A DNA stretch of 64,000 nt from Sisyra terminalis (GCA_958496175.1 OY292276.1:60463080-60527079); one strand, 5' to 3'. Counted from the first letter of the stretch, positions 11,347-23,302 are shown. A program made the numbers and translations. The notes: generated from the sequence alone by a model not told the origin.

Positions 11347-11562
11347 TATAAGTAATTCTTCTTGTTCTTCTTCCAGTTTTCATGTATCCTTTATATTTTG
11401 ATGGATTGGATCAATAGTGAAGAAGGATTAGAAAAAGGGGAATAAGAGGTTGTTGATTAATGGAATAGGATTAGTGTTTCGAACGTCTAAATTTTTTTTT
11501 ACTTATAAAGGAAATTATGCCAGAGGGCGATAAAAGAAGGAAAAACAGTTTTGATAAAATTT

Positions 11563-12130
11563 GTTGGTTACTTTGGTGATTCATCAGATCACGCAGTGGC
11601 TGAGCCATCCAGTACTCTTTAATAACCAGTAAGGATTGCTTGGCAATCGAAATACGTATCTGGACAATAGATGAAAAAATTATGTTTATAGTTTACTTTT
11701 GTGAATTATTTTGTGATTTATCACATAATTCATCACATTGCTGAGCCATCCAATACTATTTAATAACCTGTAAGGATTGCTTGGCAATCGAAGTATGTAT
11801 CTGGACAATAGATGAAAAATTATGTTTACAGTTTACTTTTGCGAATTATTTTGTGATTCATCATATAATTCATCACATTGCTGAGCCATCCAATACTATT
11901 TAATAACCAGTAAGGATTGCTTGGCAATCAAAATACTTATCTGGGCAATAGATGAAAAAAATATGTTTATAGTTTACTTTTGTGAATTATTTTGTGATTT
12001 ATCACATAATTCATCACATTGTTGAGCCATCCAATACTATTTAATTACCCGTAAGGATTGCTTGGCAATCGAATTACGTATCTAGGCAATAGATGGAAAA
12101 ATTATGTTTATCGTTTACTTTTGTGAATTA
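11563..12130. repeat. four-unit tandem array, about 140-bp period, with a stem-loop per unit
   Basis: The stem-loop GATTGCTTGGCAATC occurs at 11634, 11775, 11915 and 12056 (steps 141, 140, 141). Each unit also carries GAGCCATCCA and TAATAACC before it and CAATAGATG after it. The same stem-loop is found in dispersed copies elsewhere in the window. Confidence 0.85.
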
Positions 12131-12623
12131 TTTTACATACCTAAAAAAACCATCATATATTTTATAGATTGTACAAAATTTTGATATTATCCCGATTCGG
12201 TGATTTTCGTTGTTAAATTTTCCCGAAAAATCAGAAAAATTAATAACAGTAACGTCCAAATTTGATGTCCCATTTTCCAAGGAGGAAAGACTAATTTCCA
12301 TTGGATGTATTTTTAATTTTCAAGTGCTTCGCACTTTATATCGCGAAATTGACTTTGGAGTTAAACGCAAAAAAAAAAAATGAAAGTCTAAAAAGTTGGA
12401 CTTCATTTGTCTTAATTTTAGAACACTTTCAAAGTCAAGTGGGCTTATCGGGAAACAAATTAGATAATTTAGTTGAACAAAAATTGGTGAAATTAAATTA
12501 TTTAAGATTTTCATTGAAAATTTATTGAAAACGAGGTAAATGCCTAACTCACCCCTTTTATCATCGGCTAAAAACACCCCTGGTGATATCGCCCCCGTTA
12601 GAACCCATTGCTATCCTATAGCG

Positions 12624-12823
12624 CAGTGGTCGGGGAACTTTTTTAACCATTACCCTAAAATATTTTCCGTAGGTCGATATTACCTCCCCACCCCCATTCT
12701 GAAAAGAAAACAATCAATATAAATTTTAAATAAGCATTATTTATTAAATTCCCTATTACCCAAAAAAAAAAAAATAATTTTTATCCCACTTGGGGTACAT
12801 TTACCCCAATTCCTCGACCGCTG
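12624..12823. mobile_element. 200-bp hAT-type MITE with 8-bp target duplication
   Basis: Starts CAGTGGTCGGGGAA and ends TTCCTCGACCGCTG, flanked by perfect direct repeats CTATAGCG at 12616-12623 and 12824-12831. Non-coding. Confidence 0.82.
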
Positions 12824-13439
12824 CTATAGCGATTAGCCAACAAAATTGTAAATTGTTTCATTTGTGATAAATTTTTTCGATTTTCTATGGATTAGCAAAA
12901 ATTTTTTTTTCGGAAAATTCCAATTATAAAATTTTGTTGCCTTATCAATATCGGGGGCCCATTGGCTTCGATTTTAGAACATAACCATCAGATAACAATA
13001 CTAAATGATAGAACAAATGATGAATTACTCTATTCCCCACTTCACAACGTTCCATTGTTTGCAAACAACAAAAACAGTTGCTCTCCTAATCCGGTACAAC
13101 TTAATTAATAGTTTATGGTGTGATCAAGTAGCCGCTGATTTAAAAGACAAAAAAACAAAAAAAAAATACCACAACAGTCTTTTGTTTTGTCTAGTCGATC
13201 TCAATTTCCCACGTATCGAGAGACCAATCGACTGTCAACTGTCATTAATCTAACATCCCCAAACAATAAACTTCCGCAACCATAATTAATTAATGACGTT
13301 TATACTCAATTGAAAACAAACATTCAACATACCCCACCCCACCCCACCTCCCACCCGCCAGATATCGAACAAAACCCTTATAATTAGTAAACAATTAAAA
13401 TCAAATGGGCTACGACACAAACAGTTGAACCAACGATTG

Positions 13440-13620
13440 CCATTCATTACTGTGTATACAATATATGGAATATATTGCGGTCCAATTTATGAAGTATAAC
13501 AATATATAAAAATCATGCCATAAACATAAACTTGAACAGAAGTTCAAACAAAAATATTCGTGACGTATTACCCAGATACGTATTTCGATTGCCAAGCAAT
13601 CTTCCTCAGTGGTTATGGAA
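13440..13620 (-). mobile_element. dispersed stem-loop repeat
   Basis: Antisense copy: CACTGAGGAAGATTGC, loop, GCAATCGAAATACGTA (13577-13609), preceded on the + strand by the CCGCAATATATTC block. Confidence 0.6.
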
Positions 13621-13689
13621 GGAAGGTGTACACTCCCCTCCATAACCACATCGCAAAAAGAGAAAGGCACGATTTATAAATTGAGGTCA

Positions 13690-13850
13690 ATCCGTGGTTG
13701 TTTTGTGAATCATCACAAAGCAGTTACCAAATGATCCAAACTACTTGATGACCAGTGAGGAAGATTGCTTGGCAATCGAAATACGTAACAAATATTTTTG
13801 TTTGAACTTGTGTTCAAATTTATGTTTATAGTATGATTTTTAAATGTCAC
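13690..13850 (+). mobile_element. dispersed stem-loop repeat
   Basis: Copy with CAGTGAGGAAGATTGC and GCAATCGAAATACGTAAC. The first core base is changed relative to the copy at 58 (GTGAGGA). Confidence 0.6.
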
Positions 13851-14184
13851 GAATTTATAAAATAAAAAACGGACTACAAACGCAATTCAATGGTGTATTA
13901 GCGACACTGTTTTGTTTTTCGCCAACTTAATAAAAGTCACTAACTAATGCTACTAGACGGGGATTTTAAGATTTGAAAATTTGACATTTATCAGAAGGAA
14001 AATTTGGAAATTACTATTTTTATGAGAATAACAATTGAAGAAACATGCTAACAAGCAAGGCCAACTTAAATCATTTTATTTAATGACAAAAAAAATTGAA
14101 GTGCGTTACGCATATTTTGTTTCTTTAGTTTTTAAGTAAATTCAACGGATTAATTAAAATACGAGTTTTTCGCTGACTTTAAAC

Positions 14185-14520
14185 AGTTATACTGTGTATA
14201 CAATATATAGAATATATTGCGGTCCAATTTATGTAGTATAATTTAATATAATAATATATAAAAAATATGGTTATGATATCAAAGGATTAAATTTTGTATA
14301 AATGGCCAATTATCGAATTTTTCTATATTTTCGATAAATCGATTCGAATTACGAAGTGATCCAAACTACTTGATGACCAGTGAGGAAGATTGCTTGGCAA
14401 TCGAAATACGTAACAAATATTTTTGTTTGAACTTCTGTTCAAATTTATTTATTTATTAATTTATTTATACTACATAAATTGGACCGCAATATATTCTATA
14501 TATTGTATACACAGTATAAC
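14185..14520. mobile_element. pair of dispersed stem-loop repeats around 14.2-14.5 kb
   Basis: A CCGCAATATATTC block in antisense orientation (14190-14250) is followed by a sense copy with GTGAGGAAGATTGC and GCAATCGAAATACG (about 14375-14420) that ends in the same block at 14480-14515. Confidence 0.6.
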
Positions 14521-14844
14521 TGTTCAGTCAGCGAAAAAATTTTATTTTGATTGCCATTCATTAGTTTTAGTGTTTTTTTTTTTTTTTTTTTTTAAATCAT
14601 ACTTGAACACTTATTTATCAAACAAGTGCAAATCGATTTATCTAACAAATGATAGTGAATACGGTAATTGTTTTAGAAACTTTGACCATGGCAAGCTTAA
14701 GATAAGGCCAGGTAATCTGAAGTTTTGTTTGATTTACGTAAAGAATTTTGGTTTTAAAATGAAATCAATCGATGCCATTTGGTTTAATTGATCGATTGAA
14801 GTCGTTTGGATCAAATCGGAAACGTTTTTTTTTTTTTTACTAAA

Positions 14845-15972
14845 ATGAAATTTTTGATCGTGTTGGCTGTGCTATCGGCCATTGCGCATACGCAAGTCAA
14901 AGCCACCTGCAATCAATCAGGGGCGACCATTACGTGTTTGCAATCGAATCCGGATGAAATTCAAACTTTTATCAATAATGCCCAGGATTTTACCACGCTA
15001 GTGATCCACGACAGTAATTTGGTGACGTTCAATTCGGATTTAATTCCGGCCGTGCCGGCTCGGGGCGTTTTAACGTTGGATATCAGCCAAAACAATATCG
15101 TATCGTTCGAGGCGACCGCTTTGCGGTATTTGATTAATTTGGCCGAATTTTATGCGTCGAATAATTCGATTTCAACGATTGCGAAAAATACGTTCCAGAC
15201 AAATGACGTGTTGACGTTGATTGATCTATCGATCAATCAAATCAGTACGATCGATAAGGGGGCGTTTATTGGCCTGGCCAAATTGAAAACGGTTAATTTG
15301 TCCAAGAATCAGTTGACCCGATTGCGGTCGGCAACTTTCCAAAACTTACCAGCGTTGGAAACGCTTAATTTGGCCGGATCGATAATTAGCGATATTGATT
15401 CAAATGTTTTCGATGGCCTCACCGCACTTACGGAGTTGGTATTGTCGGATAATAGTTTAACCAGTTTGAGTGGTAAAAATTTCGAGGGACTAACCACGCT
15501 ACTGAGCCTCAACTTGCACAATAACGTGATTACCAAAATTCCGGATCATTGCTTCGAAACGCTCACGGCTTTGACGAATTTGGATCTGGGCCATAACAGT
15601 TTGAGTACCAGTGGTCTAATCAACAAGTTGGATTTGGACGCATTTGTCGGTCTTGTGGCGCTGGAGAATTTAAATTTGGCTGAGAACAGTTTAGGGAAAA
15701 AATTCGAACTGGAACTCATTGGTAACACCACCAATCTAGTAACCCTTGATATTTCGTCCAATCAAATCCAGACTCTGGATTCGGCCAGTCTGCTGCGCGA
15801 TTTGCCCAGTCTTACCACCATCACCCTCGTCGGAAATCCAATCAAGTGTGATGATCTCATTGTTATGCTGGATAACTTCAATGCTCGCAATGTTAAGACC
15901 AATGGCGGAGAGTTGAACTTTGACGTCATCAATGTCAGCGGTTTGCCATGCAAAGAAAAATCTTGCATTTAA
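14845..15972 (+). CDS. secreted leucine-rich-repeat protein, divergent relative
   Basis: Intronless gene of 375 residues starting at the ATG at 14845, which opens a signal peptide (MKFLIVLAVLSAIAHTQVKA). An N-terminal cysteine pair is followed by about ten repeats with classic units such as LTLIDLSINQISTIDKGAF and LKTVNLSKNQLTRLRSATF. The C-terminal cap (NPIKCDDLIVMLDNF ... VSGLPC) aligns in pattern with the caps of the two - strand copies, so the three belong to one family. An AATAAA lies at 16027-16032, 55 bases after the stop. It has no membrane anchor. It is in the same transcriptional direction as CASK, inside a CASK intron. Confidence 0.9.
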   Translation: MKFLIVLAVLSAIAHTQVKATCNQSGATITCLQSNPDEIQTFINNAQDFTTLVIHDSNLVTFNSDLIPAVPARGVLTLDISQNNIVSFEATALRYLINLAEFYASNNSISTIAKNTFQTNDVLTLIDLSINQISTIDKGAFIGLAKLKTVNLSKNQLTRLRSATFQNLPALETLNLAGSIISDIDSNVFDGLTALTELVLSDNSLTSLSGKNFEGLTTLLSLNLHNNVITKIPDHCFETLTALTNLDLGHNSLSTSGLINKLDLDAFVGLVALENLNLAENSLGKKFELELIGNTTNLVTLDISSNQIQTLDSASLLRDLPSLTTITLVGNPIKCDDLIVMLDNFNARNVKTNGGELNFDVINVSGLPCKEKSCI

Positions 15973-16109
15973 GTAAAAAATGTTTAAATATCTTTGTAAA
16001 ACACTGAAATATGTAAATCCATTTGAAATAAAATTTTTTCAATAGATCAGAGACTTTATGTTCAACCTTTATCGTTAGGTACTCAAAAATACCTTAGGTT
16101 CCCTTAAAG

Positions 16110-16686
16110 CAGCGGTTCCTAACCTTTTCAGTCGTGGACCCCAAGGAAATCAAGCATAATGCCAAGGACCCCTGAGTGAAAAAAAAGGTGCAATTTTCGG
16201 ACAATTTTATATTTTAGTATTCCTTCATTGAATTAAAAAACAAACTTTTTCAAGTGGCACATGTAAAAATTTTTGATATTTTTCACAGGTCCTAAGTTAT
16301 TTGCATTAAAATTAAAAAAAATAATTTTTATGTTAAAAATATAATAATTCAGAGAATTTTCAGTTTAATGCAAATAACTTAGGACCTGTGAAAAATATCA
16401 AAAACTTTTATAGAGATAAATTATAGGGAAAAAAGTGTTCTACAAAAAATGTCCTATAAAATTTTCACATAAAATTGATGGTTGCGTCAAAAAATTGGAA
16501 AAAAATATTAAATTTTCTCTTTAGTTCAACTTTGACCTCGAATAACTTTTGAAGGAATAAATATATCAAAAACTTGCAGGAGACCTTTTTTGTAGATCGT
16601 TCAATTTTCTACAAGAATATACCTTGGTCATTCCGAAATATTGTCACCAACAATAAACCAAAAAGACCACAGGTTAGGAAACAATG
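16110..16686. mobile_element. hAT-type MITE split by a foldback insertion
   Basis: Starts CAGCGGTTCCTAACC and ends GGTTAGGAAACAATG, with near-identical 8-bp flanks (CCTTAAAG and CTTTAAAG). The same element is intact and 184 bp long at 29746-29929. Here about 400 bp of foldback sequence (roughly 16258-16660) interrupts it, so the foldback came later. Confidence 0.72.
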
Positions 16687-16699
16687 CTTTAAAGTAAAG

Positions 16700-17310
16700 A
16701 TTGGATATTAGACTGATTCAAAAATAATGATGATTTTTTTTTCTTATTAAACATCGAAAATATTGTTGGGACTGACAAAAAAAATCCTGTGAAAGTTTAA
16801 GCTCTTTATATTAATATTAAGAGGTGCCGCATCGCAAATTTCGATGTTCCATTTAAATAACATTGGGAACAATATTCTCTTGTACTTTGGAATTTTATAG
16901 CTCACGTTGGTGACAATATTTCGGAATGACCAAGGTATATTCTTGTAGATAATTGAACGATCTACAAAAAAGATCTCGTACAAGTTTTTGATATATTTAT
17001 TCCTTCAAGAGTTATTCGAGGTCAAAGTTGAACTAAAGAGAAAATTTAAATTTTTTTAAATTTTTTGACGCAACCATCAATTTTATGAGAAAATTTTATG
17101 GGACATTTTTTGTAGAGCACTTTTTTTTCTATAACTTATCTCTATAAAAGTTTTTGATATTTTTCACAGGTCCTAAGTTATTAAATTAAAATAAAACAAA
17201 ATATTTTTATGTTAAATATATAATAATTCAGGAAGTTTTCAGTTTAATGCAAATAACTTAAGACCTGTAAAAAAAATCAAAAACTTTTATAGAGATAAGA
17301 TATTAGAAAA
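16700..17310. mobile_element. foldback family 1
   Basis: Starts TAGACTGATTCAAAAATAAT and runs through the family blocks in antisense order, ending with AAGACCTGTAAAAAAAATC. A TTTTTCACAGGTCCTAAG / CTTAAGACCTG inverted pair lies at its inner end. Confidence 0.7.
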
Positions 17311-17663
17311 TGGAAAAAATAGGCTTTTTCCATGTATTTTCTTTATATTCTTCCAAGGTATAGGCTTTTTCACAACACTCATGCACATCTATAATAATAG
17401 ACCCAAATTAGGATTCCCTGTATCTGTACTTCTTAATTTGGATTATTGTAATGAAATGAAAAAAAATTACTTCTAAGGTCCACTATGTTAAAGATCCGTT
17501 TTTGTTTAGTGGAAAATGGGTGACAAGTTACACAGCCTTGCTTGATTTATTTGCCAATATTTTCCAGGAAAATTGATCAAAGTTTCGAACAGAGAATCCC
17601 TCTTATAAATCAGGAAATTTTCGTTGAAAAAAGAAACTGAACAGAAATTTCAATTGTTTGTAG

Positions 17664-17803
<140 letters not shown>

Positions 17804-17962
17804 GTAAGTACTATTGGACACATTTTTAACATCTTAGCTCAGGGGGTGGGGGTGTTGCGATTTTTAAAAATCTTAAAAAGGTATTGGTTTTATGTTAATG
17901 TGGCCAACTTGATCCAAAATTTCAAAGTTTCAAAGCCTACTAGAAAACATTCTCGTATTAAA

Positions 17963-18340
17963 GGGGTCATCCATAAATTACGTCACACGTTAATGGGGGG
18001 CAGGAGAATATTATCATAATGTGACATAGTGACAAGAGGCGGGAGGGGGGGGGGGGTCAAAAGATTTGTGACGTCACATGTGAAAATTTAAAATTTATAT
18101 ATGAATAAAAAATTTAAAAAAATTTCGAACTTAATCTTTATTTTTAATAATTTTTTAATTAGTCGCTTTTTGTTTCTGAACTAGAAAACAACTTTTTTCT
18201 TTTGATTTCTTTTCTTTTTTCTTTTGATTTCTTTTCTTTTTTCTTTTGATTTCTTTTCTTTTTTCTTTTTTCTTTTGACAAGGACGGGGGTAGGGGTATA
18301 ACAGTTCTAAAATTCGTGTGACGTAATTTATGGATGGCCC
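17963..18340. mobile_element. terminal-inverted-repeat element (ACGTCA family)
   Basis: Starts GGGGTCATCCATAAATTACG and ends with its near-inverse (CGTAATTTATGGATGGCCC). It contains GTGACGTCACATG and a CT-rich tract. Non-coding; relative of 222-643. Confidence 0.75.
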
Positions 18341-18499
18341 AGAAGGTTTATTCATAACCATAGCTAATTATAATTGGACCTTCTGGTGCTTTTCCAAAGC
18401 TCGTTCGAAAATATCGCTAATGGTAATAGATAATTATTTTATAACTTTGTAATAATTTATAAACAAGTGGACATATCATAAATGAGATGATAACTCCGT

Positions 18500-19050
18500 C
18501 AAACCCGCGAGACTGACTCACCGAATCCCCAAGGTTCGATTGAATCCAGGATAAGAACAATCTTAGAATGTGTTTTTAGGCTCAAAAAGGTTGAGAACTT
18601 CTGTTATAGACAAATTATTAGGACACCTTTATGTTATATTAAGAATGTGGAAAATGGAATGGGAATTTAATAGACTATTTAAAGTGGCAACGTTTCGTAT
18701 AGTTATTTATACTTCTTCACAAATAGTAGGCATTATAAAGGTATGATTTATTGGTTGTTAATGTTATTAACTTGTTTGTATTATTGATTGACATAATTTG
18801 CTTTTTCAGTTACTTGAAGAAGTATAAATAAATATACGAAACGTCGCCACTTTAAGTAGTCTACTGATGCGTCTTTTGTTCAAATTCCCGTTGTCCATAT
18901 TCTTAATATATCATAAAGATTTTCTAATAATTAGTCTATAACAGAAGTTCCCAAACTTTTTGAGCCTACAAACACATTCTAGAACGGTGGTTCTTAACTT
19001 GAATTCAATCGAACACCCCGGGGTGAGTCAGTCTCGCGGGTTTGGCAGAG
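18500..19050. mobile_element. inverted-repeat element with two opposed stem-loops
   Basis: Outer arms AAACCCGCGAGACTGACTCA and its inverse TGAGTCAGTCTCGCGGGTTT. Inner stem-loops GAAGAAGTATA...TATACGAAACGT lie at 18689-18720 (-) and 18811-18848 (+). Situated 160 bp before a CASK exon. Confidence 0.7.
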
Positions 19051-19210
19051 GTCAAAACGCACTTCCGACTCCTATACTTCGGGACGATCCCCTTATCTAC
19101 TTGATTTAGATAACTTTAGATTGGCTCTGCTAAAAAAAATGAAAAAAAATAGCGACTATAGACAAACAAAAGAGCATCAAATTAACATTTTTGTTTTTTT
19201 GTTTTTACAG

Positions 19211-19288
19211 TATGGACGGTGCTGATTTGTGCTATGAAGTCGTTCGCCGAGCTTCGGCTGGTTTCGTTTACAGTGAAGCTGTCGCCAG
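19211..19288 (+). CDS. CASK: CASK exon c (kinase-like, hinge to helix E)
   Basis: A 78-nt exon between TTTTTACAG and GTGAGT. In the frame carried from the previous exon it reads [20 protein letters not shown] and then YSEAVAS across the junction. This is one of the most conserved stretches of CASK, after the hinge. The intron before it (17804-19210) contains a zinc-free inverted repeat with stem-loop modules and a small terminal-inverted-repeat element, described separately. Confidence 0.95.
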
Positions 19289-19289
19289 G

Positions 19290-20690
19290 TGAGTTTAGTT
19301 TTTCCAACGCCAACTTGTTTTCGTTGGTGTTCTTTTTTTTTCGTTTCACGTTTGTTTTGTGTGGTGCTTTTGAGTGTTAGAAAACAAAATAGTGCAAGAA
19401 GCAAAACGGGGGTGGGGGAATGGGGTTGGTGGTTGGGGTACGACTGGAAATTTATTATTATAATTTCAACGTGCGAAAAATCATGCCACAAGCACAGCGG
19501 AAAGCACTCGAGGCTTTCGGAGGAAATATTCTTTTGTTGAATGTCAGTCGTTGGAGAGAGAGAGAGAGAGACGACAGTAGATGGAGGTGGGGGAGAAAAG
19601 AGGAAAGAAAAATTTCCTTGTCATATCACACCTCAGGTGTTTTATTCAAATGAAATCCGTCAGAGTTTTCTCATTAATTTTTCTAGTTGCAAGACTTTCA
19701 AAGAGTCGTTGCTGTTTTGTTTTTTTTTTGTTCTTTTGTTTTTGAACTGTAGATTTGATTAAGGGGGGAGAATTGATCGTAAATTTCGGGGATGGATGTT
19801 ATACAACCGGTATAATTGGGTAAGATATACGCATCAGTCGGAAAATTTATTTCGTATAACGTTAAGTTTCGAGAGGCGAAATTAATTGTCGTAAAACATT
19901 GTCGCTATGGCGCACATATTTTGGGCGCGAAATTGAAACGTTTTTAATGAGGGTACAATGTATGAAAGCGACAGTCAGGGTGGGGGGTAGGGTGGGGGTG
20001 GAATATGGAGGTTGGGAATAAGAAGAATGGATCTAAGAGCTCTTTGGTGCTCATAAATGTCATTTATGTCAAAGAAGGAAAATTACACACGTGTGCGTTG
20101 GAATTTTCACTATCCTAACATCGCTCAATCTTACCCCCCCCCTCCCCCTGCGCAATTCTGTTTCTCAACCCCTGTAGTTCTAGATTTCATCTTGTTACAT
20201 TCAACCCTTGTTCATTTTCAACCCTCCATTTCTAGTGTATGTCTATGTCGTTTCTTTTATCTTCTCATAGTTTTGGTTACAGTAGGGTTGGGGGAGGGGG
20301 CAAGGGGAAAAGTTTGGAGGCTTTTAGGTTAAGTAGGGTAGATGTACCGTTTGTGACCACTTTACAAAATTTCGGGGTTGCGGCTTAAAATTTGACTCTA
20401 AAACCACCAAAAAAAAAAAAGAGTTATAATTCATATCAAACAACAATTTCGATTTTCAAATGTTTCACTTGTTTTTTTTTTTCAAAGCCTACTAAGCCTA
20501 ATAAACTTTTATTGTGGGAGTCACAACTTGTTGATTCATCCAATCAACCTATAGTTTTCATTGTTGAAAAAGATGCAAAAATCATTCAACTTTCAATTGT
20601 TATATGATACTTGATTGGATATTTAAGATTTCATGGAAGATCCGACCTAAAATTGAGGCCAAAGCCCCAATTGTTGTTCTTTCAAATTTG
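19290..20690. other. CASK intron with G-rich and GA-repeat tracts
   Basis: Contains a short GA microsatellite (about 19554-19572) and several G-rich runs (GGGTGGGGGAATGGGG near 19411, GGTGGGGGGTAGGGTGGGGG near 19979). No gene supported. Confidence 0.5.
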
Positions 20691-22260
20691 AATTACGTGA
20701 AAACAAGTGAATGTAGCGAAAAACGATAGGGGATGTTTTTTGTAGAGAAAATCACCTGCTACAACTTATTCCTCCCATATTAACATTACGAAGTGGCACA
20801 TCGCATTTTTTCCCTTAAAAAGTAATATGAGGAAAAAATTTTCATGTCTTTTGTCTTTTATTACTAGGCATCGATTGGTGATACAAACAATCTATTAACT
20901 CATTTCGGTAGAGAATTGGATGCTCTACAAAAATGATTTCTTGCAATTTTTTGATACATTCACTTGTTTAAAAGTTATTTAAACTTTAGTTGTCCCATTT
21001 TTTTTATACTATAGTGCAAGAGTTATCTATGAAATAGTGGTGCCATCTGTACATTATACTCGACACTTTACTTTAAAATAAAGGGTCATTCATAAATGAC
21101 GTAATTTATTTTGGAAAGACGATGCTATTTCTTGCTTTCTCCCATTTTTTGTTACTTTAATAATTTTTGTTTACTAATTTTTTTTTTTTTAACAAATAAG
21201 AAGACAATTCAGGTTGTTTAAGATCGGTTTTTTATAGGACATTGAATGCTCTACAAAAAAATTCTCTTGCATTTTTTCCGTACATTCACTTGTTTAAAAG
21301 TTATTCAAGCTTAAAATATCAGCCATATTATATTCCCTGTAAAGATGATATATATGTGATTAAGGATCCAGAAAGCTGTGACACCTAAAAATTTTTTAAA
21401 GACCAGACCTCATGGACCATACATATTTAACATGGAACAAATTTTATCACTTTTACCCCCTCTACCTCCATCTTTTCATTCTCTCTAGTAAAAAATTTAA
21501 AAAAAATTGGATGATAAAATTCAGATCTCAGCTTTCATTAAATAAGAAGACAATTCAGGTTGTTTAAAATCTTTTTTTTTATTAATATTTTTAATATTCA
21601 AATTAGTTACGTTTCGTTACTTATCGTAACTTCCTCAGGCTTAATTCAATAAATTTATTGGATTTAAATTGAAAATATTATAGCCTGATGAAGTTACCAT
21701 ACGTAACGAAACGTAGCTAATTTGAATATTAAAAAAAATATTAAATAAAAAAAACGATCTTAAACAACCTGAATTGTTTTCTTAAATAATAAAAGCTCAG
21801 ATTTGAATTTTATCATCTATTTTTTTTAACTTACTAGAGGGAATGAAAGGGTAGAGGTGGAGGGGGTACAAGTGCCGAAATTTGTTCCATGTTAATTATG
21901 TATAGTTCATGAGGTCAGGTCTCTAAAAAATTTTTAGGTGTCACAGCTTTCTAGCTCCTTAATTCATATGTATCATCTTTACAGGGAATATAATATGGCT
22001 GATATTTTAAGCTTGAATAACTTTTAAACAAGTGAATGTACGGAAAAAATGCAAGACGCATTTTTTGTAGAGCATCCAATTCCCTACCGAAATAAGTTTA
22101 TTGATTGTTTGTATCACCAATCGATCACTAGTAATAAAAAACAAAAGATACTGAAAAAAAAAACATAAACTTGAATAACTTTTAAACAAGTGAATGTACG
22201 GAAAAAATGCAAGAGGCATTTTTTGTAGAGCATTCAATTGCCTATAAAAATATTTTTGTA
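20690..22260. mobile_element. large inverted repeat (family 4) with stem-loop centre
   Basis: Arms at about 21230-21640 and 21675-22100 are inverted copies (for example CAGCTTTCTGGATCC-like against its inverse). They meet at two opposed stem-loops, 21607-21640 (-) and 21684-21714 (+). GAAACGTA-type ends occur in both. Confidence 0.75.
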
Positions 22261-22264
22261 GATT

Positions 22265-23100
22265 TTTAATATAACAAACCGTTCGAGTTGAAAAGAGCTT
22301 TCATTAACAGGTGGTTTTGGCAAAGCTTTTTTCATTTCGTGGCCAAATGGAAATGGTTATTAGAATTTTTATTACAACAAAATGTAGAGAGGAAATTTTG
22401 ATTTGATTAGGTCGAGAAGTGTAGCGTCATTATTAGGTTATGTATTGTTGTGGCCGGTCGGTGAGGGGGGAGGAGAAGGCGAGAGAGAGAGAGGAAAAAT
22501 AATGCCAGTTTTTATGTAATGGCCTCCGTAATGGTTAGATTCATTATTCAAGATTCAATTTTTGCATTATTGGCGATGTTGCCTTGTTTTATGTGGGTGC
22601 GAATCGTTTTTGTTTTGCCGTAACAAGCCAAAATGTATCATAGAGTGCTGTGCTTTATATATATATATGTGGCGCAATTTTACGATGATTGTGTCGGTGG
22701 TTTTGGGAAAAGATCGATGGTGAGTTTTCCGGAAGAAAAACGACTCACTCTAGTGGCTTGTTCATTCATTAGAGGCTGTAGGATGGAGCTATATTGCTGT
22801 TGGTTGGATAAAGACAAAAAATGGGCGATAGATAGGGGGTGGGGTGGGGTGGCAAAAGACGGGAATGAGACGTGGAACGTGGAGGGTCAATGATTTTTCT
22901 TTGCGGCTTATTTGAAAATTTATGATATGTCGTTTGTTTTGTCGGGGAAAAATTGAAAATGTCCGCACATGAATGTTGTGTAAATCGTCAAGAAAATCAC
23001 GAAGGATCATATCAAGAAGGCTGTGAAAAAAAAAAAAACAAAAATGGCGTGGAATTGGTTACGTTTGTGTTTTTTTTTTTTTCAATTGTTAATAACAATG
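22265..23100. other. CASK intron, nothing firm
   Basis: GA-rich runs near 22460-22495 and GGGTGGGGTGGGGTGG near 22838. Open frames here lack support. Confidence 0.45.
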
Positions 23101-23123
23101 TGTTTGTTTTTCGTTTGTTTTAG

Positions 23124-23302
23124 TCACTATATGCGACAAATTCTCGAGGCTTTGCGCTACTGCCACGAAAACGACATAATCCATCGTGACCTGCGGCCAT
23201 CATGCGTCCTCTTGGCCACCAAAGAAAATTCGGCTCCCGTAAAATTAGGCGGCTTTGGCGTAGCCATTCAACTCCAAAACACTTCGTACTTAAAAGATGG
23301 CG
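23124..23302 (+). CDS. CASK: CASK exon d (catalytic loop and GFG)
   Basis: Bounded by TTTTAG and GTAAGT. It reads [20 protein letters not shown], then [20 protein letters not shown] and [20 protein letters not shown]. The catalytic-loop HRD is kept, but the usual lysine two residues later is arginine (HRDLR). The Mg-binding DFG is GFG, the known hallmark of CASK as an atypical, Mg-independent kinase. The activation segment after GFG is shorter and differs from the vertebrate form. Confidence 0.96.

Noticed and set aside
11563..12130. CRISPR-like array
   Set aside because: Repeats and spacers are not distinguishable: the whole 140-bp unit repeats, and the genome is eukaryotic.
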